From contig NZ_JAJSSH010000005.1 in assembly GCF_021403115.1 (NCBI RefSeq), forward strand, positions 1 to 64,000: 64,000 nt of DNA, in the 5' to 3' direction. Shown piece after piece: positions 35,318 to 45,130 of the stretch. The DNA comes from Sphingobium sufflavum. GTDB lineage: Bacteria > Pseudomonadota > Alphaproteobacteria > Sphingomonadales > Sphingomonadaceae. Made by a program: the position numbers and the translations under genes. The notes under the pieces were generated by a model. That model saw only the letters and a list, made by a program, of their open reading frames with translations, had not been told where the DNA came from and did not search any database. The number at the start of each line of letters is the position of its first letter. Within the stretch, counting starts at the first letter, position 1.

Positions 35318-36574
35318 CTAGACGGAACGGCGTCCAAAATCCGGCACGAGATGACCGCGTTCATCCATTCGTGCAGGAACGATTCCCGGCTTTTCCCGGA
35401 ACGGCGCTTCATCGTCATTGCCGAAAATGGTGCACCACCACTGTCCCTGCTTGTCGCGGAAGACGTTGCCGCCTCCGCCGCACGATACGCTTTCATAGCG
35501 GTCGCGATAGGGACCGAATGGCGAACGGGATGTCGCAAAGGCAAAGGAATAACGGTTATTCTCAAACCGGTCGACCGCACCGAGATAGTAGCGGCCGTCA
35601 TGCTTGAACATGGTGGCGCCCTCAAAGCCGATATCGGTATAGCCGTGCCGCACGCATTTCTTGTTATGATGCACCGGGTCCAGATCCGGCGTTTCGAGCG
35701 TGACCGCCCGCCACTCCCCGTCATAGCCGGACAGGTCGGGCTTCAGGCGCACCATCTCGAAGGCGCCGCCATAGGTCAGATAGACCGACCCGTCGTCGTC
35801 ACCGAACAGGGTCGCATCAATACCGTTGCGCAGCGGTTTGTCCGGCGAGAAGGCATGGACATAGGGGCCTTCCGCCTTGCCAGTCGTGCTGCGCAATATG
35901 GCAATGCCGGAACGGCTGATCGAATGACAGATATAATAATTGCCATTGATGAAATGGATTTCCGGCGCCCAGATTGCCCGGAAATAATCGCCTTTCCTGA
36001 CCTTCCACTGCTTTTCCCAGCCGCCGTCCCGCTCGATGCTCCAGACAAGACCCAGATAATCCCAGTTCTTGAGGTCGGGCGAGCGCCACAATTCTATGCC
36101 GTCATTATGTTTCCATATGTCGTCCCCGGTCGATCCCGTCATGTAATAATGCCCGTCTCCGCCGAGGCAAATGATCGTATCGCGCAAGTGCAGGTGGAGC
36201 AGCGGCTTTACAGGAGGGATCAATCCTTGTGTCACCACGCGCCCGGAATCGGAATTGCCCCATGGCAAGGGGTTCGCGGGTGCCGGGCCCGGCCCCTTGA
36301 AGCGCACCCCCTTGCGATCCACCGCCGCCTCGCTGGTCACCCAACCGCCCCGCTCGGTGTCCGGCGTAACGGTGAGACCGGGACCGCTGCGGCCGCTTAC
36401 CGCGAAATAGCCCGGCGGCGGTGGATCGATAGGGCGTCCTATGTCGTCATCGACCGGGAACGGCGGTTTCCCCACCCCCTTTTCCATGGCGCGCGCCAGC
36501 GGGCTGAGCGCCATGCCCAGCGCGACGGTGCCGGCCATGACCGAGCGGCGGCTAAACCTGTCTTCTTTCGCCAT
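35318..36574 (-). CDS. GH43-type glycoside hydrolase, TAT-exported (418 aa)
   Basis: The twin-arginine signal FSRRSVMAGTVALGMALSPL is followed by a five-bladed-propeller sequence with GH43 hallmarks: WAPEIHFINGNYYICHS, IDATLFGDDDGSVYLTYGG and the late FEGATMFKHDGRYYLGAV. The family cleaves alpha-L-arabinofuranosides, beta-xylosides or galactans, so here it probably trims arabinan or galactan side chains of pectin. The start at 36574 follows GGGAGAG. It is downstream of the pectinesterase in the minus-strand operon TonB receptor - pectinesterase - GH43. Confidence 0.85.
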   Translation of the reverse strand: MAKEDRFSRRSVMAGTVALGMALSPLARAMEKGVGKPPFPVDDDIGRPIDPPPPGYFAVSGRSGPGLTVTPDTERGGWVTSEAAVDRKGVRFKGPGPAPANPLPWGNSDSGRVVTQGLIPPVKPLLHLHLRDTIICLGGDGHYYMTGSTGDDIWKHNDGIELWRSPDLKNWDYLGLVWSIERDGGWEKQWKVRKGDYFRAIWAPEIHFINGNYYICHSISRSGIAILRSTTGKAEGPYVHAFSPDKPLRNGIDATLFGDDDGSVYLTYGGAFEMVRLKPDLSGYDGEWRAVTLETPDLDPVHHNKKCVRHGYTDIGFEGATMFKHDGRYYLGAVDRFENNRYSFAFATSRSPFGPYRDRYESVSCGGGGNVFRDKQGQWWCTIFGNDDEAPFREKPGIVPARMDERGHLVPDFGRRSV

Positions 36575-36626
36575 ATCACTCTCCCGATGTTCGGTGCATG
36601 TCACCGCGCGCCTGCCGCCCGACCGG

Positions 36627-37790
36627 TTATGAACCGGGCTTCCATCCATTCAGGAAGCGGACGCGCAGCCCGTCGATGTCCCTGTCCGGCCGCCAGTTCA
36701 TGCCGATGTCGACGTGCCGTGCGCCCGGACCGCGGCTTCCCGCCTCAAAGAAACGGGCCTGCTGCGGCTCAAAGATGATGCTCTTGCTGCCGTCCCGCGC
36801 CGTTCCGGCCATGCTCGTCCAGTGCCGGTCGCTGATATGCGCGTCCATCCAGCAATCAATGAAGAGCGCCTGACCAATTGCGTCAGGGTCGGCATAGCGA
36901 CCATCAGGGAAACGGGTCGTGGGATGCCATGGGCGGGCCAGCGCCACCGAATTTGGCAGCACGTCCGCCTCCCGTGTCAGCCGCGCGCCCTGCACGACAA
37001 TCCCCAGATACTGGCCGGCCGGCGTTGACGGCGCGGCGATATAGGACTGGATCTCATCCTTTACCATCGGGGCGGATCGGGGCCGCGACCGCAACTCGCC
37101 CCGCTCGATCCACAGCATCCCGTTGCCGAAAATGAAATCAATATTGCCCGTAATCAGGCTGTCGCGAACAAGGGCACGGTGTCCGTTGGCGAACAGCGTA
37201 TCCTGATACCCTTTCAGCGCGACCCGATCCAGCAACACCCGGTCGCTGTCGATATCGAGCAGCAGGGCGACGGCCTGTGCCTCGGCAATCCGGTTAGGAT
37301 CGTCGCGGCGCAGGGCATCATTGGCGAGATAGTTGAACCCGTTCTCGACCGTCAAATCGCGCACGATCACTTCGTCGGCGTTGATGGTTAGCGTGGCGGA
37401 ACCCGGCGTGCCCCAGCCGTCGCGATGGAAGGCGCGGGACGTCTTTGCGACCGCATCATGACGCAGGCGGCTGCGCGCGGCGCCAGCGCCGATCAGGCGC
37501 GTTCGTGACCGGCCAATCGTCACCTTCTCCCGATAGTCTCCGGCAGCGATGCGGATGTTCACCCATTGCCCGGCGGGAACCGTCACCGCCTGCTTCAACG
37601 CCGCCGCTATACTGCTGTAACAGCCGGAACGCCCGTCGCAGCGAGGACTGACCTGATAGGAGCCGGGAGAGGCTCCAACACCGGCCGGAAGGAGAAGCGC
37701 GGGCAGCATGGCCCACATCCATCCACGCCGGAAAAGCGGAGAGCCGGGATGGACGTCTTTGCTACGTGACACCCCGGCTCTCCCAGCCAT
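36627..37790 (-). CDS. Pectin methylesterase, CE8 (387 aa)
   Basis: The CE8 signatures are present in order: AEAQAVALLL (oxyanion Gln), GYQDTLF (acid/base Asp), GNIDFIFG (nucleophile Asp) and ALARPWHP (substrate-binding Arg). The N-terminus carries a signal-like hydrophobic stretch (MLPALLLPAGVGA). The enzyme removes methyl esters from homogalacturonan, exposing it to lyases and polygalacturonase. The ATG at 37790 overlaps the TonB receptor stop (TGATG), so the two are translationally coupled. Confidence 0.9.
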   Translation of the reverse strand: MAGRAGVSRSKDVHPGSPLFRRGWMWAMLPALLLPAGVGASPGSYQVSPRCDGRSGCYSSIAAALKQAVTVPAGQWVNIRIAAGDYREKVTIGRSRTRLIGAGAARSRLRHDAVAKTSRAFHRDGWGTPGSATLTINADEVIVRDLTVENGFNYLANDALRRDDPNRIAEAQAVALLLDIDSDRVLLDRVALKGYQDTLFANGHRALVRDSLITGNIDFIFGNGMLWIERGELRSRPRSAPMVKDEIQSYIAAPSTPAGQYLGIVVQGARLTREADVLPNSVALARPWHPTTRFPDGRYADPDAIGQALFIDCWMDAHISDRHWTSMAGTARDGSKSIIFEPQQARFFEAGSRGPGARHVDIGMNWRPDRDIDGLRVRFLNGWKPGS

Positions 37791-40651
37791 CAATATTTGA
37801 ACCGCACACCAAAGTAGAGCTGACGGCCAAACCGGTGATTGAGAACGACCCGGTCATCCGCGTCGATATACTGGTCCTTGCGCTCGTCGGTCAGGTTGTT
37901 GCCTTCGATCGTCAGGGTGATCTTGTCCGTGATGTTGATGCCCAGCGACGCATCGACATTGAGCGAACCGTTGACGCCCTCTTCCGAGCTTTGCTCACGG
38001 GCGCCGCCGCCGAACGCCTCCACATATTTGGAACGGTAGGACACCGATCCGCGCAGATTGATGAGTTTGTCCTCATAGAAGAGGGTCGCGTTGGCGGTAT
38101 GCTTGGACAGGTTGGTGAGCGGCCCGATGACCGTCCCCACGCCGCCCGGACCCGGATAGCGCAGATCCGCCTTCACATAAGTGTAGTTGGCCAGCACGCC
38201 GAGGTTTTTCAGGAAGCCGGGCAGGAACGACAGCTGATGTTGATAGTTGATCTCGAAACCGCGCAGCATGCCCCCCTCGCCGTTGATAGTGCGGCGAACG
38301 GTGACCGGAACATCGGCCGCCAGTCCCTGATCGGTAGCGAGATTGAGGGGGAAGCCCAACTGGTTGAACGGGATCAGCGTCGAAATCTGGGTGCCGCTGA
38401 GCGAACCAATATTCTTCTGGAACAGGCTGACCGCCAGCAACGACCCCCGTGCGAAATACCATTCGGCCGCGAGGTCGAGGTTGGATGCCGTGGTGGGGTT
38501 CAGGTACGGATTACCCTGGTTGAACACCTGGTTGGACGCCTGCAACGTCAGGCTGCCGCCAGGCGACAGGGCGCCGAGGCCCGGACGGGTCAGCACCCGC
38601 GCGGCACCGAAGCGCAGCAGGAACCGCGGCGTCAACTCGGCGACGAGGTTCATGGACGGCAACCAGTTTTCATAGCTGCGATCGACGGTGGTCGCGATCG
38701 CCCGGCCGCTGGCGAGACCATAGCCGAAGGAGTTTTGCTTGGTCTTCACATAGCGAAGGCCAGCGTCGCCCCGGAAGGTAATGCCACCGATTTCCCGCTC
38801 GAAATCCGCCTGGAACCAGAAGGCCTTTTCACTTTCCTGGATGTTGCCGGTATTGCTGGCCGCCGTTGCATTGGGATTGGTGCCCGCCACATCCCGGCCG
38901 TTCACGCGGAAATCGACGTTCGTGCCGTTGATTGTCGTGACGCAGTTGCAATAGATGCCCAGCGTATCGACAAAGCCCTGAAGGTTCGGGATCAGATAGC
39001 TGTTATAGGCCGGGTCGCCGGTAACGCCGGAGAAGGACTGGGTCAGTGACGCAACCTGTGCCAGTGTCAGCGTGCCGGAGGAGGTTTCCGCAGCATAGCG
39101 ACGCGATTCAAACGTATTGTAGCGGAACCGGCGATATTCGCCGCCGAACGACAGTTTGAAGTCGTCGGTCACATCCCATTCGCCCGCGAGCTTGGCGGAG
39201 ATATAGTCGTTGACCACCGAATTCTGCCGGATGCGAATGTCCGACGTACCGTTGATGAACGACCAGTTCGCGGCATTGTTGGGATCAAAGCCCCAATTCA
39301 TCACCGGCTCTCGATCATTGCCGCGATAATCCCAGCTGAAACCGTTGGAATTCAGGCGATCAAGAACGACCGTCGTCTGTATCGGGCTGTTGAAATTCGA
39401 CTTGGAGTAGCCGCCATAGGCCTTGACCCGGAAGCCGTCGCTCAGCTCATGATTGATGACGGTGTTATATTGGTAGAATGTGGTGGTGAATTCATCATGG
39501 CGTGACTCGATACGCATATCGACCCGGTCGAACACGCCATAGACCAGCTCATTGTCCTTGTTGACTTCGCCGGTCCGAATGACGGTCTCGGCCTTGCCCG
39601 ATGCACCCGTCCGGCTAAAGGACAGCGCCTCGATGTAATTTTCGTCACGTTTGGTCTTGGAGCGGGAATACAGGCCCTCGATGATGATTTCGGTGCGATC
39701 CGAAGGTTTCCATTGAATGGCCCCGGTCAGGCCCAGGCGGCTGATGTCGTTAGACCAGCTGTCATAGCGCGGGATACGGGGATGATAGAGCAGCTGGTTC
39801 CAGTTCGACCCGTCGGCGGCAGGCGCCGCGTTGATCTGGGCCGTTGTCCAGCCCGGCAGCGTCGACGTGGGGCTGAAGCCGCCATTGGCACCGGACGGAC
39901 TCCACCGAACGGTCGAATGGCCTTGTTCCTGGATGCGGCGGGTCGAATAGGCCGCCGACGCGAGAACGCCGAAGGTCGCATCCGTATTTTGCCAGCTGAT
40001 CAGACCGGCCAAACGCGGATCCCAGGCCTTTGAAAGATCATTATAGCCTGCGCGTGCAGAGCCTGCGACCACGAACTTGTCGCGATAGTCCAGCGGGCGG
40101 GCCGCCTGAAGGTCCACAGTCGCGCCCAGCGACCCCTCCTCAACCGATGCGGATGCGGACTTGCGGACCGTCAGGGAGTTGAAAAGTTCGGATGCAAAGA
40201 CGTTGAAGTCGAAACCGCGACCGCGGTTCACGCCGCCGCCCGCGTCGGACCCGCCCGTCGTCGCCACGGCTTCCATGCCGTTGATGCGCACGCGCGTATA
40301 TTCGGGACCGAGCCCGCGAACGGAAATGCTGCGCCCCTCGCCGCCTTCACGGGAAATCGCGACACCCGGAATGCGCTGAAGCGATTCAGCGAGGTTATTG
40401 TCCGGGAATTTGGCAATGTCTTCCGCCTTGATGACGTCGACGGCGGCGGTAGCTTGCCGCTTTTCGATCTGGGCGTTCTGGACGGAGTTTCGGAAACCCG
40501 TGACGATGATGTCAGCGACGCTCGGTTCATCCGCACCTTTCGAAGCGGCAGCGGCATCCTGAGCCAATGCGGGACTGGCACCGACCATTGCAAGCACGGC
40601 AACGGACGCACCGGAAACCAGATGGCGACGAACCCACGATGAAAGAATCAT
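37790..40651 (-). CDS. TonB-dependent receptor of the pectin locus (953 aa)
   Basis: A signal peptide (about residues 1-30, ending ASPALAQ) is followed by ADIIVTGFRNSVQNAQIEKR (TonB-box-like), the plug with PDNNLAESLQRIPGVAISRE and VRGLGPEYTRVRINGMEA, and a large barrel ending in HRFGRQLYFGVRFKY. This is the long receptor class (TIGR01782-like) common for oligosaccharide uptake in Caulobacter and sphingomonads. ATG 40651 follows GGGGAGG. It is the first gene of the operon with the pectinesterase and GH43, under two LacI-type operators at 40716-40750. It probably imports oligogalacturonides. Confidence 0.92.
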   Translation of the reverse strand: MILSSWVRRHLVSGASVAVLAMVGASPALAQDAAAASKGADEPSVADIIVTGFRNSVQNAQIEKRQATAAVDVIKAEDIAKFPDNNLAESLQRIPGVAISREGGEGRSISVRGLGPEYTRVRINGMEAVATTGGSDAGGGVNRGRGFDFNVFASELFNSLTVRKSASASVEEGSLGATVDLQAARPLDYRDKFVVAGSARAGYNDLSKAWDPRLAGLISWQNTDATFGVLASAAYSTRRIQEQGHSTVRWSPSGANGGFSPTSTLPGWTTAQINAAPAADGSNWNQLLYHPRIPRYDSWSNDISRLGLTGAIQWKPSDRTEIIIEGLYSRSKTKRDENYIEALSFSRTGASGKAETVIRTGEVNKDNELVYGVFDRVDMRIESRHDEFTTTFYQYNTVINHELSDGFRVKAYGGYSKSNFNSPIQTTVVLDRLNSNGFSWDYRGNDREPVMNWGFDPNNAANWSFINGTSDIRIRQNSVVNDYISAKLAGEWDVTDDFKLSFGGEYRRFRYNTFESRRYAAETSSGTLTLAQVASLTQSFSGVTGDPAYNSYLIPNLQGFVDTLGIYCNCVTTINGTNVDFRVNGRDVAGTNPNATAASNTGNIQESEKAFWFQADFEREIGGITFRGDAGLRYVKTKQNSFGYGLASGRAIATTVDRSYENWLPSMNLVAELTPRFLLRFGAARVLTRPGLGALSPGGSLTLQASNQVFNQGNPYLNPTTASNLDLAAEWYFARGSLLAVSLFQKNIGSLSGTQISTLIPFNQLGFPLNLATDQGLAADVPVTVRRTINGEGGMLRGFEINYQHQLSFLPGFLKNLGVLANYTYVKADLRYPGPGGVGTVIGPLTNLSKHTANATLFYEDKLINLRGSVSYRSKYVEAFGGGAREQSSEEGVNGSLNVDASLGINITDKITLTIEGNNLTDERKDQYIDADDRVVLNHRFGRQLYFGVRFKY

Positions 40652-40715
40652 ACAACCTCCCCTGCTGTGTGCCCCGCTGGTTTCGGCAGGAGATGAACCT
40701 CCTCGAACCAGTCAT

Positions 40716-40730
40716 TGACACCGCTTACCT
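40716..40730 (+). promoter_or_regulatory. LacI-type operator A1 (weaker)
   Basis: TGACACCGCTTACCT differs from the locus consensus TGACACCGGTTACCA at two positions. It lies 21 bases from operator A2 (two helical turns, centre to centre), which suits cooperative binding upstream of the TonB receptor start. Confidence 0.55.
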
Positions 40731-40736
40731 AATTTA

Positions 40737-40750
40737 TGACACCGGTATCA
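40737..40750 (+). promoter_or_regulatory. LacI-type operator A2
   Basis: TGACACCGGTATCA is the most symmetric of the locus operators (TGAC-ACCGGT-ATCA). It is 86 bases upstream of the TonB receptor start on the minus strand and 257 bases before the MFS gene on the plus strand. Confidence 0.7.
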
Positions 40751-41006
40751 AACCTTGGCAACCCTTGGCATGATAGGAAATGATCCGGATGGCTTCGTCG
40801 GCAAAAAGGGGATCGATCAATGCGCCCATCGCAATAGTTCTCCAGCCGCCACGCAAACCATATTATAGCGGAAAGCCCGGTGCTTCTGGCATGAATCATG
40901 CCGGGGACGCATTGATCGATCCGTTTTGCGGCATGGACAAGCGCGCGTCCCGCTGACCTAATTATCAACGATAAAGACCGACTTACGGCGGACGGAGAGA
41001 CAGACC

Positions 41007-42335
41007 ATGCCTGGGGCCAGCCATTCATCCGACCGGGCGACGCGCGTTCGCTTCCTTGTGATCGCGCTGATATTCATCATCACGTCGCTGAATTATGCGG
41101 ACCGCTCGACATTCTCCATCGCGGGTGTGGCCGCGTCCAAGGAATTGGGCCTCGACGCTGTCCAGATGGGCTTCATCCTGTCCGCCTTTGCATGGTCCTA
41201 TTCCGCTGCACAAATTCCGGGCGGCGCGCTTCTGGACCGCTTCGGAACCCGGCCGGTCTATATATCGGCTATCGCCATCTGGTCGGGCTTCACCCTGTTG
41301 CAGGGGTTCGCGGGCTTTGTGACGGGCCTTTCGCTAGTCACGCAATTCTTCATCCTGCGCTTTCTGGTGGGCCTGTTCGAGTCGCCCTCCTTCCCCGGCA
41401 ATGCGCGCATCGTCGCGGCGTGGTTCCCGGCGCGGGAACGCGGCACGGCATCGGCCATCTTCAACTCCGCGCAATATTTCTCCCTCGTCGCTTTCGCGCC
41501 CCTGATGGGGTGGATCGTCCATGATTTCGGCTGGCGGGCCGTCTTTTTCGTGATGGGCGCGTTGGGCGTGCTGGCGGCGATCGCCTTCGCGCTCTTTATT
41601 CGCGATCCTGCACAGCATCCCCGGGTCAACCAACACGAACTGGACCTGATTCGCGAGGGCGGCGGCCTGGTGGAACTCGATACGCGATCGGACACTCAGC
41701 GGGCAGCGACCTTTACCTGGCACAATATCCGCCAACTGCTGACCAGCCGTATGATGATCGGCATCTACGTCGGTCAATATTGCATCAATGTGCTGACCTA
41801 TTTCTTCGTCACCTGGTTTCCGATCTACCTTGTGAAGGATCGCGGGTTCGACATATTGCAGGCTGGCTTCATCGCCGCCATTCCCGCGCTGTGCGGTTTC
41901 TTGGGCGGCGTAGCGGGCGGCGTGATTTCCGACCGGCTGCTCGCCCGCACGGGATCGCTGACGTTGGCGCGTAAGATGCCACTCCTCATCGGCATGCTCC
42001 TCGCCAGCATCATCATGGCGGCGGCGCTGGTGGAGAGCCAGGTCGGCGTCATTGCGCTCATGTCGCTCGCCTTCTTTGGAAAGGGCGTCGCATCGCTCGG
42101 CTGGGCGGTGATGTCCGACGTCGCTCCCCGGCAACTCGCTGGCCTCGCGGGTGGCGTCTTCAACACCTTCGGTAATGCGGCGGGCATCATCACGCCAATC
42201 GTGGTCGGCATCCTTGTCGCCAGCGCCGGTTCCTTCGATACCGCCCTGATCTTCGTGGGATTGCACTGCCTCATGACGATCATCGCCTATTTCTTCATCG
42301 TCCAGAAAATCGAACGACTGGAACTGGTCCCGTGA
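41007..42335 (+). CDS. MFS transporter, anion:cation symporter family, hexuronate/hexarate type (442 aa)
   Basis: Twelve membrane segments are visible. The N-terminus shows the ACS-family signature NYADRSTFSIAG in helix 1 and the loop motif DRFGTRPVYI, with RFLVGLFESPSFPGNARIVA in helix 4, as in GudP, GarP and ExuT. The likely substrates are galacturonate or related hexuronates and hexarates. ATG follows GGAGAGACAGACC. The last codon overlaps the GTG start of the next gene (GTGA), so the two are coupled. Confidence 0.87.
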   Translation: MPGASHSSDRATRVRFLVIALIFIITSLNYADRSTFSIAGVAASKELGLDAVQMGFILSAFAWSYSAAQIPGGALLDRFGTRPVYISAIAIWSGFTLLQGFAGFVTGLSLVTQFFILRFLVGLFESPSFPGNARIVAAWFPARERGTASAIFNSAQYFSLVAFAPLMGWIVHDFGWRAVFFVMGALGVLAAIAFALFIRDPAQHPRVNQHELDLIREGGGLVELDTRSDTQRAATFTWHNIRQLLTSRMMIGIYVGQYCINVLTYFFVTWFPIYLVKDRGFDILQAGFIAAIPALCGFLGGVAGGVISDRLLARTGSLTLARKMPLLIGMLLASIIMAAALVESQVGVIALMSLAFFGKGVASLGWAVMSDVAPRQLAGLAGGVFNTFGNAAGIITPIVVGILVASAGSFDTALIFVGLHCLMTIIAYFFIVQKIERLELVP

Positions 42336-44188
42336 ACATCGATCGTCGAAGCCTTCTCGGCGGGAGCGGCGCCCTCGCCCTGAGCGTAGCCCTCCCCGCC
42401 GCATCCGCGAGGGCGGCACTGCCGGCCATTCTCATCGACACACCCATGGCGGCGCCGCGATGGGCGATATTACAGCGGCATCTCCTCGCTACCCAGCTCG
42501 ATGCCGCGACTGCCTTTCATGATCGCTATTTCAACGCGCGCCATGAGATTCAGGCTTTCCTGCGCTGGGGCGCGAATGACGGGCCGGACGATGCGATTGA
42601 GGCGATCAACGACTGGCCCTACCTCTATCTTGCCGGGGCGGACGACCGCCTGCTCACCCTTGCCCGCGCGGTGCAGGAAGCGCATTTCGCTCAATATTCC
42701 CGCGCACGCACCACGGACGTGCCGATGGGCCGGAACGGCATGTATGTGCGCGACTTTCCGCCACAGATGGACTGGCAGCATATCAGCGAAGGCCTGACCA
42801 CGTTCAACCTGCTCGGCCTCTGCGAACCGACCGATGCAAAATTGATCGCCCGCGCGCGCCGTTTCGCCGATTTCTATACCGGACGCGACCCGAAAGCGCC
42901 CAATTACGACACGAAGCTTCACCTGATCCGGTCCATGTTCAACGGCAGCATCGGCCCGCTGATGCGCCCCGCCACGATGCTGGACTGGGCGGGTGACCCG
43001 TTCGACACCCGCCCCTTTGAAATGGTGCATGGTGAAACCAGCTATCAGGAAACCCTCGAACATTATCGGGACTATACGGAGACGGTAGGGGACAACCCGC
43101 TGAACCTCCATTCGACAGCGCTTGGGTTCAACGCCTGGATGCTGACAGGCGAGGACCGTTTTCGCGACTGGATGCTGGGCTATGTCGACGCCTGGGCGGG
43201 CCGCGCGCGCGCCAATGGCGGCATCATGCCCAGCAACATCGGCCCCGATGGCACCATTGGCGGCGGCGCGGGCGGCAAATGGTATGGCGGGACCTATGGC
43301 TGGGGCTTCAGCCCCGTCTCCCCCGTCACCGGCAAACGCGAGGATCGCAACCGCATGCCGCGCGCAATCATGGGTTTCATGAACGCCTATCTCGCGACTG
43401 GGAACGATGATTATCTTCAGGTCTGGCGGGACCAGAACGCTCGCATCAACGCCGCCTCCAGAAAAATCGACGGCGTGCTCTGCGCGCCAACTATGCATGG
43501 CGATCAGGGATGGTACAGCTTCAGGCCCGGCCCCTATCGGCTGAACACCGGCGAGATCTGGTATCTGACCATGCGGGAGAGCGACCGGGCGGCGATGGCC
43601 CCGACCCCCTGGACGGACTTTCTGGGCGGACAGGCGCCCGACTGGCCGGAGCAGGCGCTTCTGGCCGACATCGCGCGAGTCCAGACGCAGATGGCGCGCG
43701 TCCGCGAAGACAGGACAACGGCGCAGACCCGGCTGGCCGACAATCCAATCGAGCGCAACCCTGCCTCGGTCACGGCGCTGCTGCACCAGACCATGGGCGC
43801 GATCCATGTCGCGCGTCCGCCATGGTCGCCCAACTCACCCAATCAGGGCGGTACATTGATGTTCGCGCGGGTTCGTCCCTTCGACGCCGACCGGCGCCGG
43901 CCCGGCCTGCCGCAGGATGTCGCGCTGCTGGTCGAGAAGTTGGAGGCGGACAGCACGACCCTGTCGGTGGTCAACCTCAATCCGGCCTATTCCCGCCATC
44001 TGATCTTGCGCGGCGGCGGTTATGGAGAGCATCGGATCGAGGCCACATGGATCGGCGACCGACGCATGAGCGCCGGTTCGCGGGATATTTCCATCCGCCT
44101 CGCTCCCGGCGCGGGCACCCGCATCGTGCTGGAGATGCAAAGATACAGCCAGAAACCCACACTCGACCGACCGGTCTGGCAAAGCTGA
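42332..44188 (+). CDS. Uncharacterised exported protein, probable alpha/alpha-barrel (618 aa)
   Basis: The N-terminal NIDRRSLLGGSGALALSVAL is a twin-arginine signal. The mature protein shows repeated helical pairs with aromatic and acidic residues: NDWPYLYLAGADDRLLTLAR, DWQHISEGLTTFNLLGLCEP and WYGGTYGWGFSPVSPVTG. This is the look of a six-hairpin (alpha/alpha)6 glycosidase or polysaccharide lyase. The last 150 residues look beta-rich. I do not recognise the family; GH154-like or a new pectin-active family are possible. It is coupled to the hexuronate-type MFS gene and lies inside the pectin locus, so a pectin-fragment hydrolase or lyase is the natural inference. Confidence 0.6.
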   Translation: MNIDRRSLLGGSGALALSVALPAASARAALPAILIDTPMAAPRWAILQRHLLATQLDAATAFHDRYFNARHEIQAFLRWGANDGPDDAIEAINDWPYLYLAGADDRLLTLARAVQEAHFAQYSRARTTDVPMGRNGMYVRDFPPQMDWQHISEGLTTFNLLGLCEPTDAKLIARARRFADFYTGRDPKAPNYDTKLHLIRSMFNGSIGPLMRPATMLDWAGDPFDTRPFEMVHGETSYQETLEHYRDYTETVGDNPLNLHSTALGFNAWMLTGEDRFRDWMLGYVDAWAGRARANGGIMPSNIGPDGTIGGGAGGKWYGGTYGWGFSPVSPVTGKREDRNRMPRAIMGFMNAYLATGNDDYLQVWRDQNARINAASRKIDGVLCAPTMHGDQGWYSFRPGPYRLNTGEIWYLTMRESDRAAMAPTPWTDFLGGQAPDWPEQALLADIARVQTQMARVREDRTTAQTRLADNPIERNPASVTALLHQTMGAIHVARPPWSPNSPNQGGTLMFARVRPFDADRRRPGLPQDVALLVEKLEADSTTLSVVNLNPAYSRHLILRGGGYGEHRIEATWIGDRRMSAGSRDISIRLAPGAGTRIVLEMQRYSQKPTLDRPVWQS

Positions 44189-45085
44189 TCAGGCGTCCCC
44201 AGCCACCGCTTGCAGGCACAGTTCGCGAAAAGCCGGCAGTGCCGGATTCTCGCATTCTCTCCGCCACGCGAGATACAATTCGACCGGAAGGGCCGGCTCG
44301 GTCCGCAGCGGGCGGAAGACGACGCCGCGCGGGCTTAGTCCGGCGGCGGATTCGGGCACTATACCAGGTGCGAGCGAGGCCCCGACGAGGCCTAGCAGCG
44401 AGTGAATCTGCGTCACGAACTGGACGTAATTCGGCGCCGCCCCCGCCCGGTCGAACAGGCCGGACAATAGCTGGTTGAAATAGCCTGCGCCACGCTGCGC
44501 ATACATGACGAGATCCTTGTCGTCGAAATCACGCGGCTCGAAACTCTCCTGCTCCGCGCGCGGATCATCCTCCGGCAATGCGACGAGCAGCTTTTCCAGG
44601 AGAAGGGGGGCCGAGTCGAACTGGACCCGATTCACGGGCGGCCGGACAAGGGCGAGGTCGATCAAACCGGTGTGCAACGCCTCGGACTGGTCGCCCGACA
44701 CCAGTTCGTGCAGTTGCAGTTCGATCCCCGGCAGAGCCACTGCCGCACGTTTCACGATGCGGGGCAGAAGCATATAGCCCGATACGGCTGTAAATCCGAT
44801 GGAGATGCGTCCCGCCTCGCCCTTCCAGACCCGCCGGGCGGCAAGCGCCGCACTTTCGGACAGCCGGACGATACGCCGCGCTTCGTGCAGGAAGGTTTCC
44901 CCCGCCAGCGTCAATGTCACCCGGCGGCTGGTTCGGTGGAACAGCTCCACGCCTAGCACCCGCTCCAACACCTGTATCTGCCGGCTGAGAGGCGACTGGG
45001 TCATGTGCAGCCGGTCGGCCGCTTTGCCGAAATGCAACTCCTCCGCAAGGACCACGAAGCAGCGAAGGTGGGTCAGCTCGAACAT
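44189..45085 (-). CDS. LysR-family transcriptional regulator of the pectin locus (298 aa)
   Basis: The N-terminal HTH reads LTHLRCFVVLAEELHFGKAA and LHMTQSPLSRQIQVLERVLG, the CbnR/BenM-like subgroup form. The effector domain with FTAVSGYMLLPRIVKR follows. It lies 45 bases after the GH28 gene on the same strand, so it could be the last gene of the esterase-uxaC-uxuB-GH28 operon or a separate unit. The effector is unknown; a pectin-derived acid would fit. Confidence 0.87.
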   Translation of the reverse strand: MFELTHLRCFVVLAEELHFGKAADRLHMTQSPLSRQIQVLERVLGVELFHRTSRRVTLTLAGETFLHEARRIVRLSESAALAARRVWKGEAGRISIGFTAVSGYMLLPRIVKRAAVALPGIELQLHELVSGDQSEALHTGLIDLALVRPPVNRVQFDSAPLLLEKLLVALPEDDPRAEQESFEPRDFDDKDLVMYAQRGAGYFNQLLSGLFDRAGAAPNYVQFVTQIHSLLGLVGASLAPGIVPESAAGLSPRGVVFRPLRTEPALPVELYLAWRRECENPALPAFRELCLQAVAGDA

Positions 45086-45130
45086 GATGGCTTTTTACAA
45101 TCTCTGGAGGGGCGAGAACAGGATGAAAAG

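Larger units (their letters stand above)
40652..41006. other. Divergent promoter region of the TonB receptor and MFS transporter
   Basis: This 355-base gap holds no gene. It carries the two LacI-type operators at 40716-40750, nearer to the TonB receptor, and must contain the promoters of both flanking operons. Confidence 0.6.

Noticed and set aside
35297..36778. Long plus-strand frame opposite GH43
   Set aside because: GH43 hallmarks are on the minus strand; the plus frame lacks any domain.
37766..39049. Long plus-strand frame opposite the pectin TonB receptor
   Set aside because: The receptor frame has clear plug and barrel motifs; the opposite frame has low-complexity composition and no motif.
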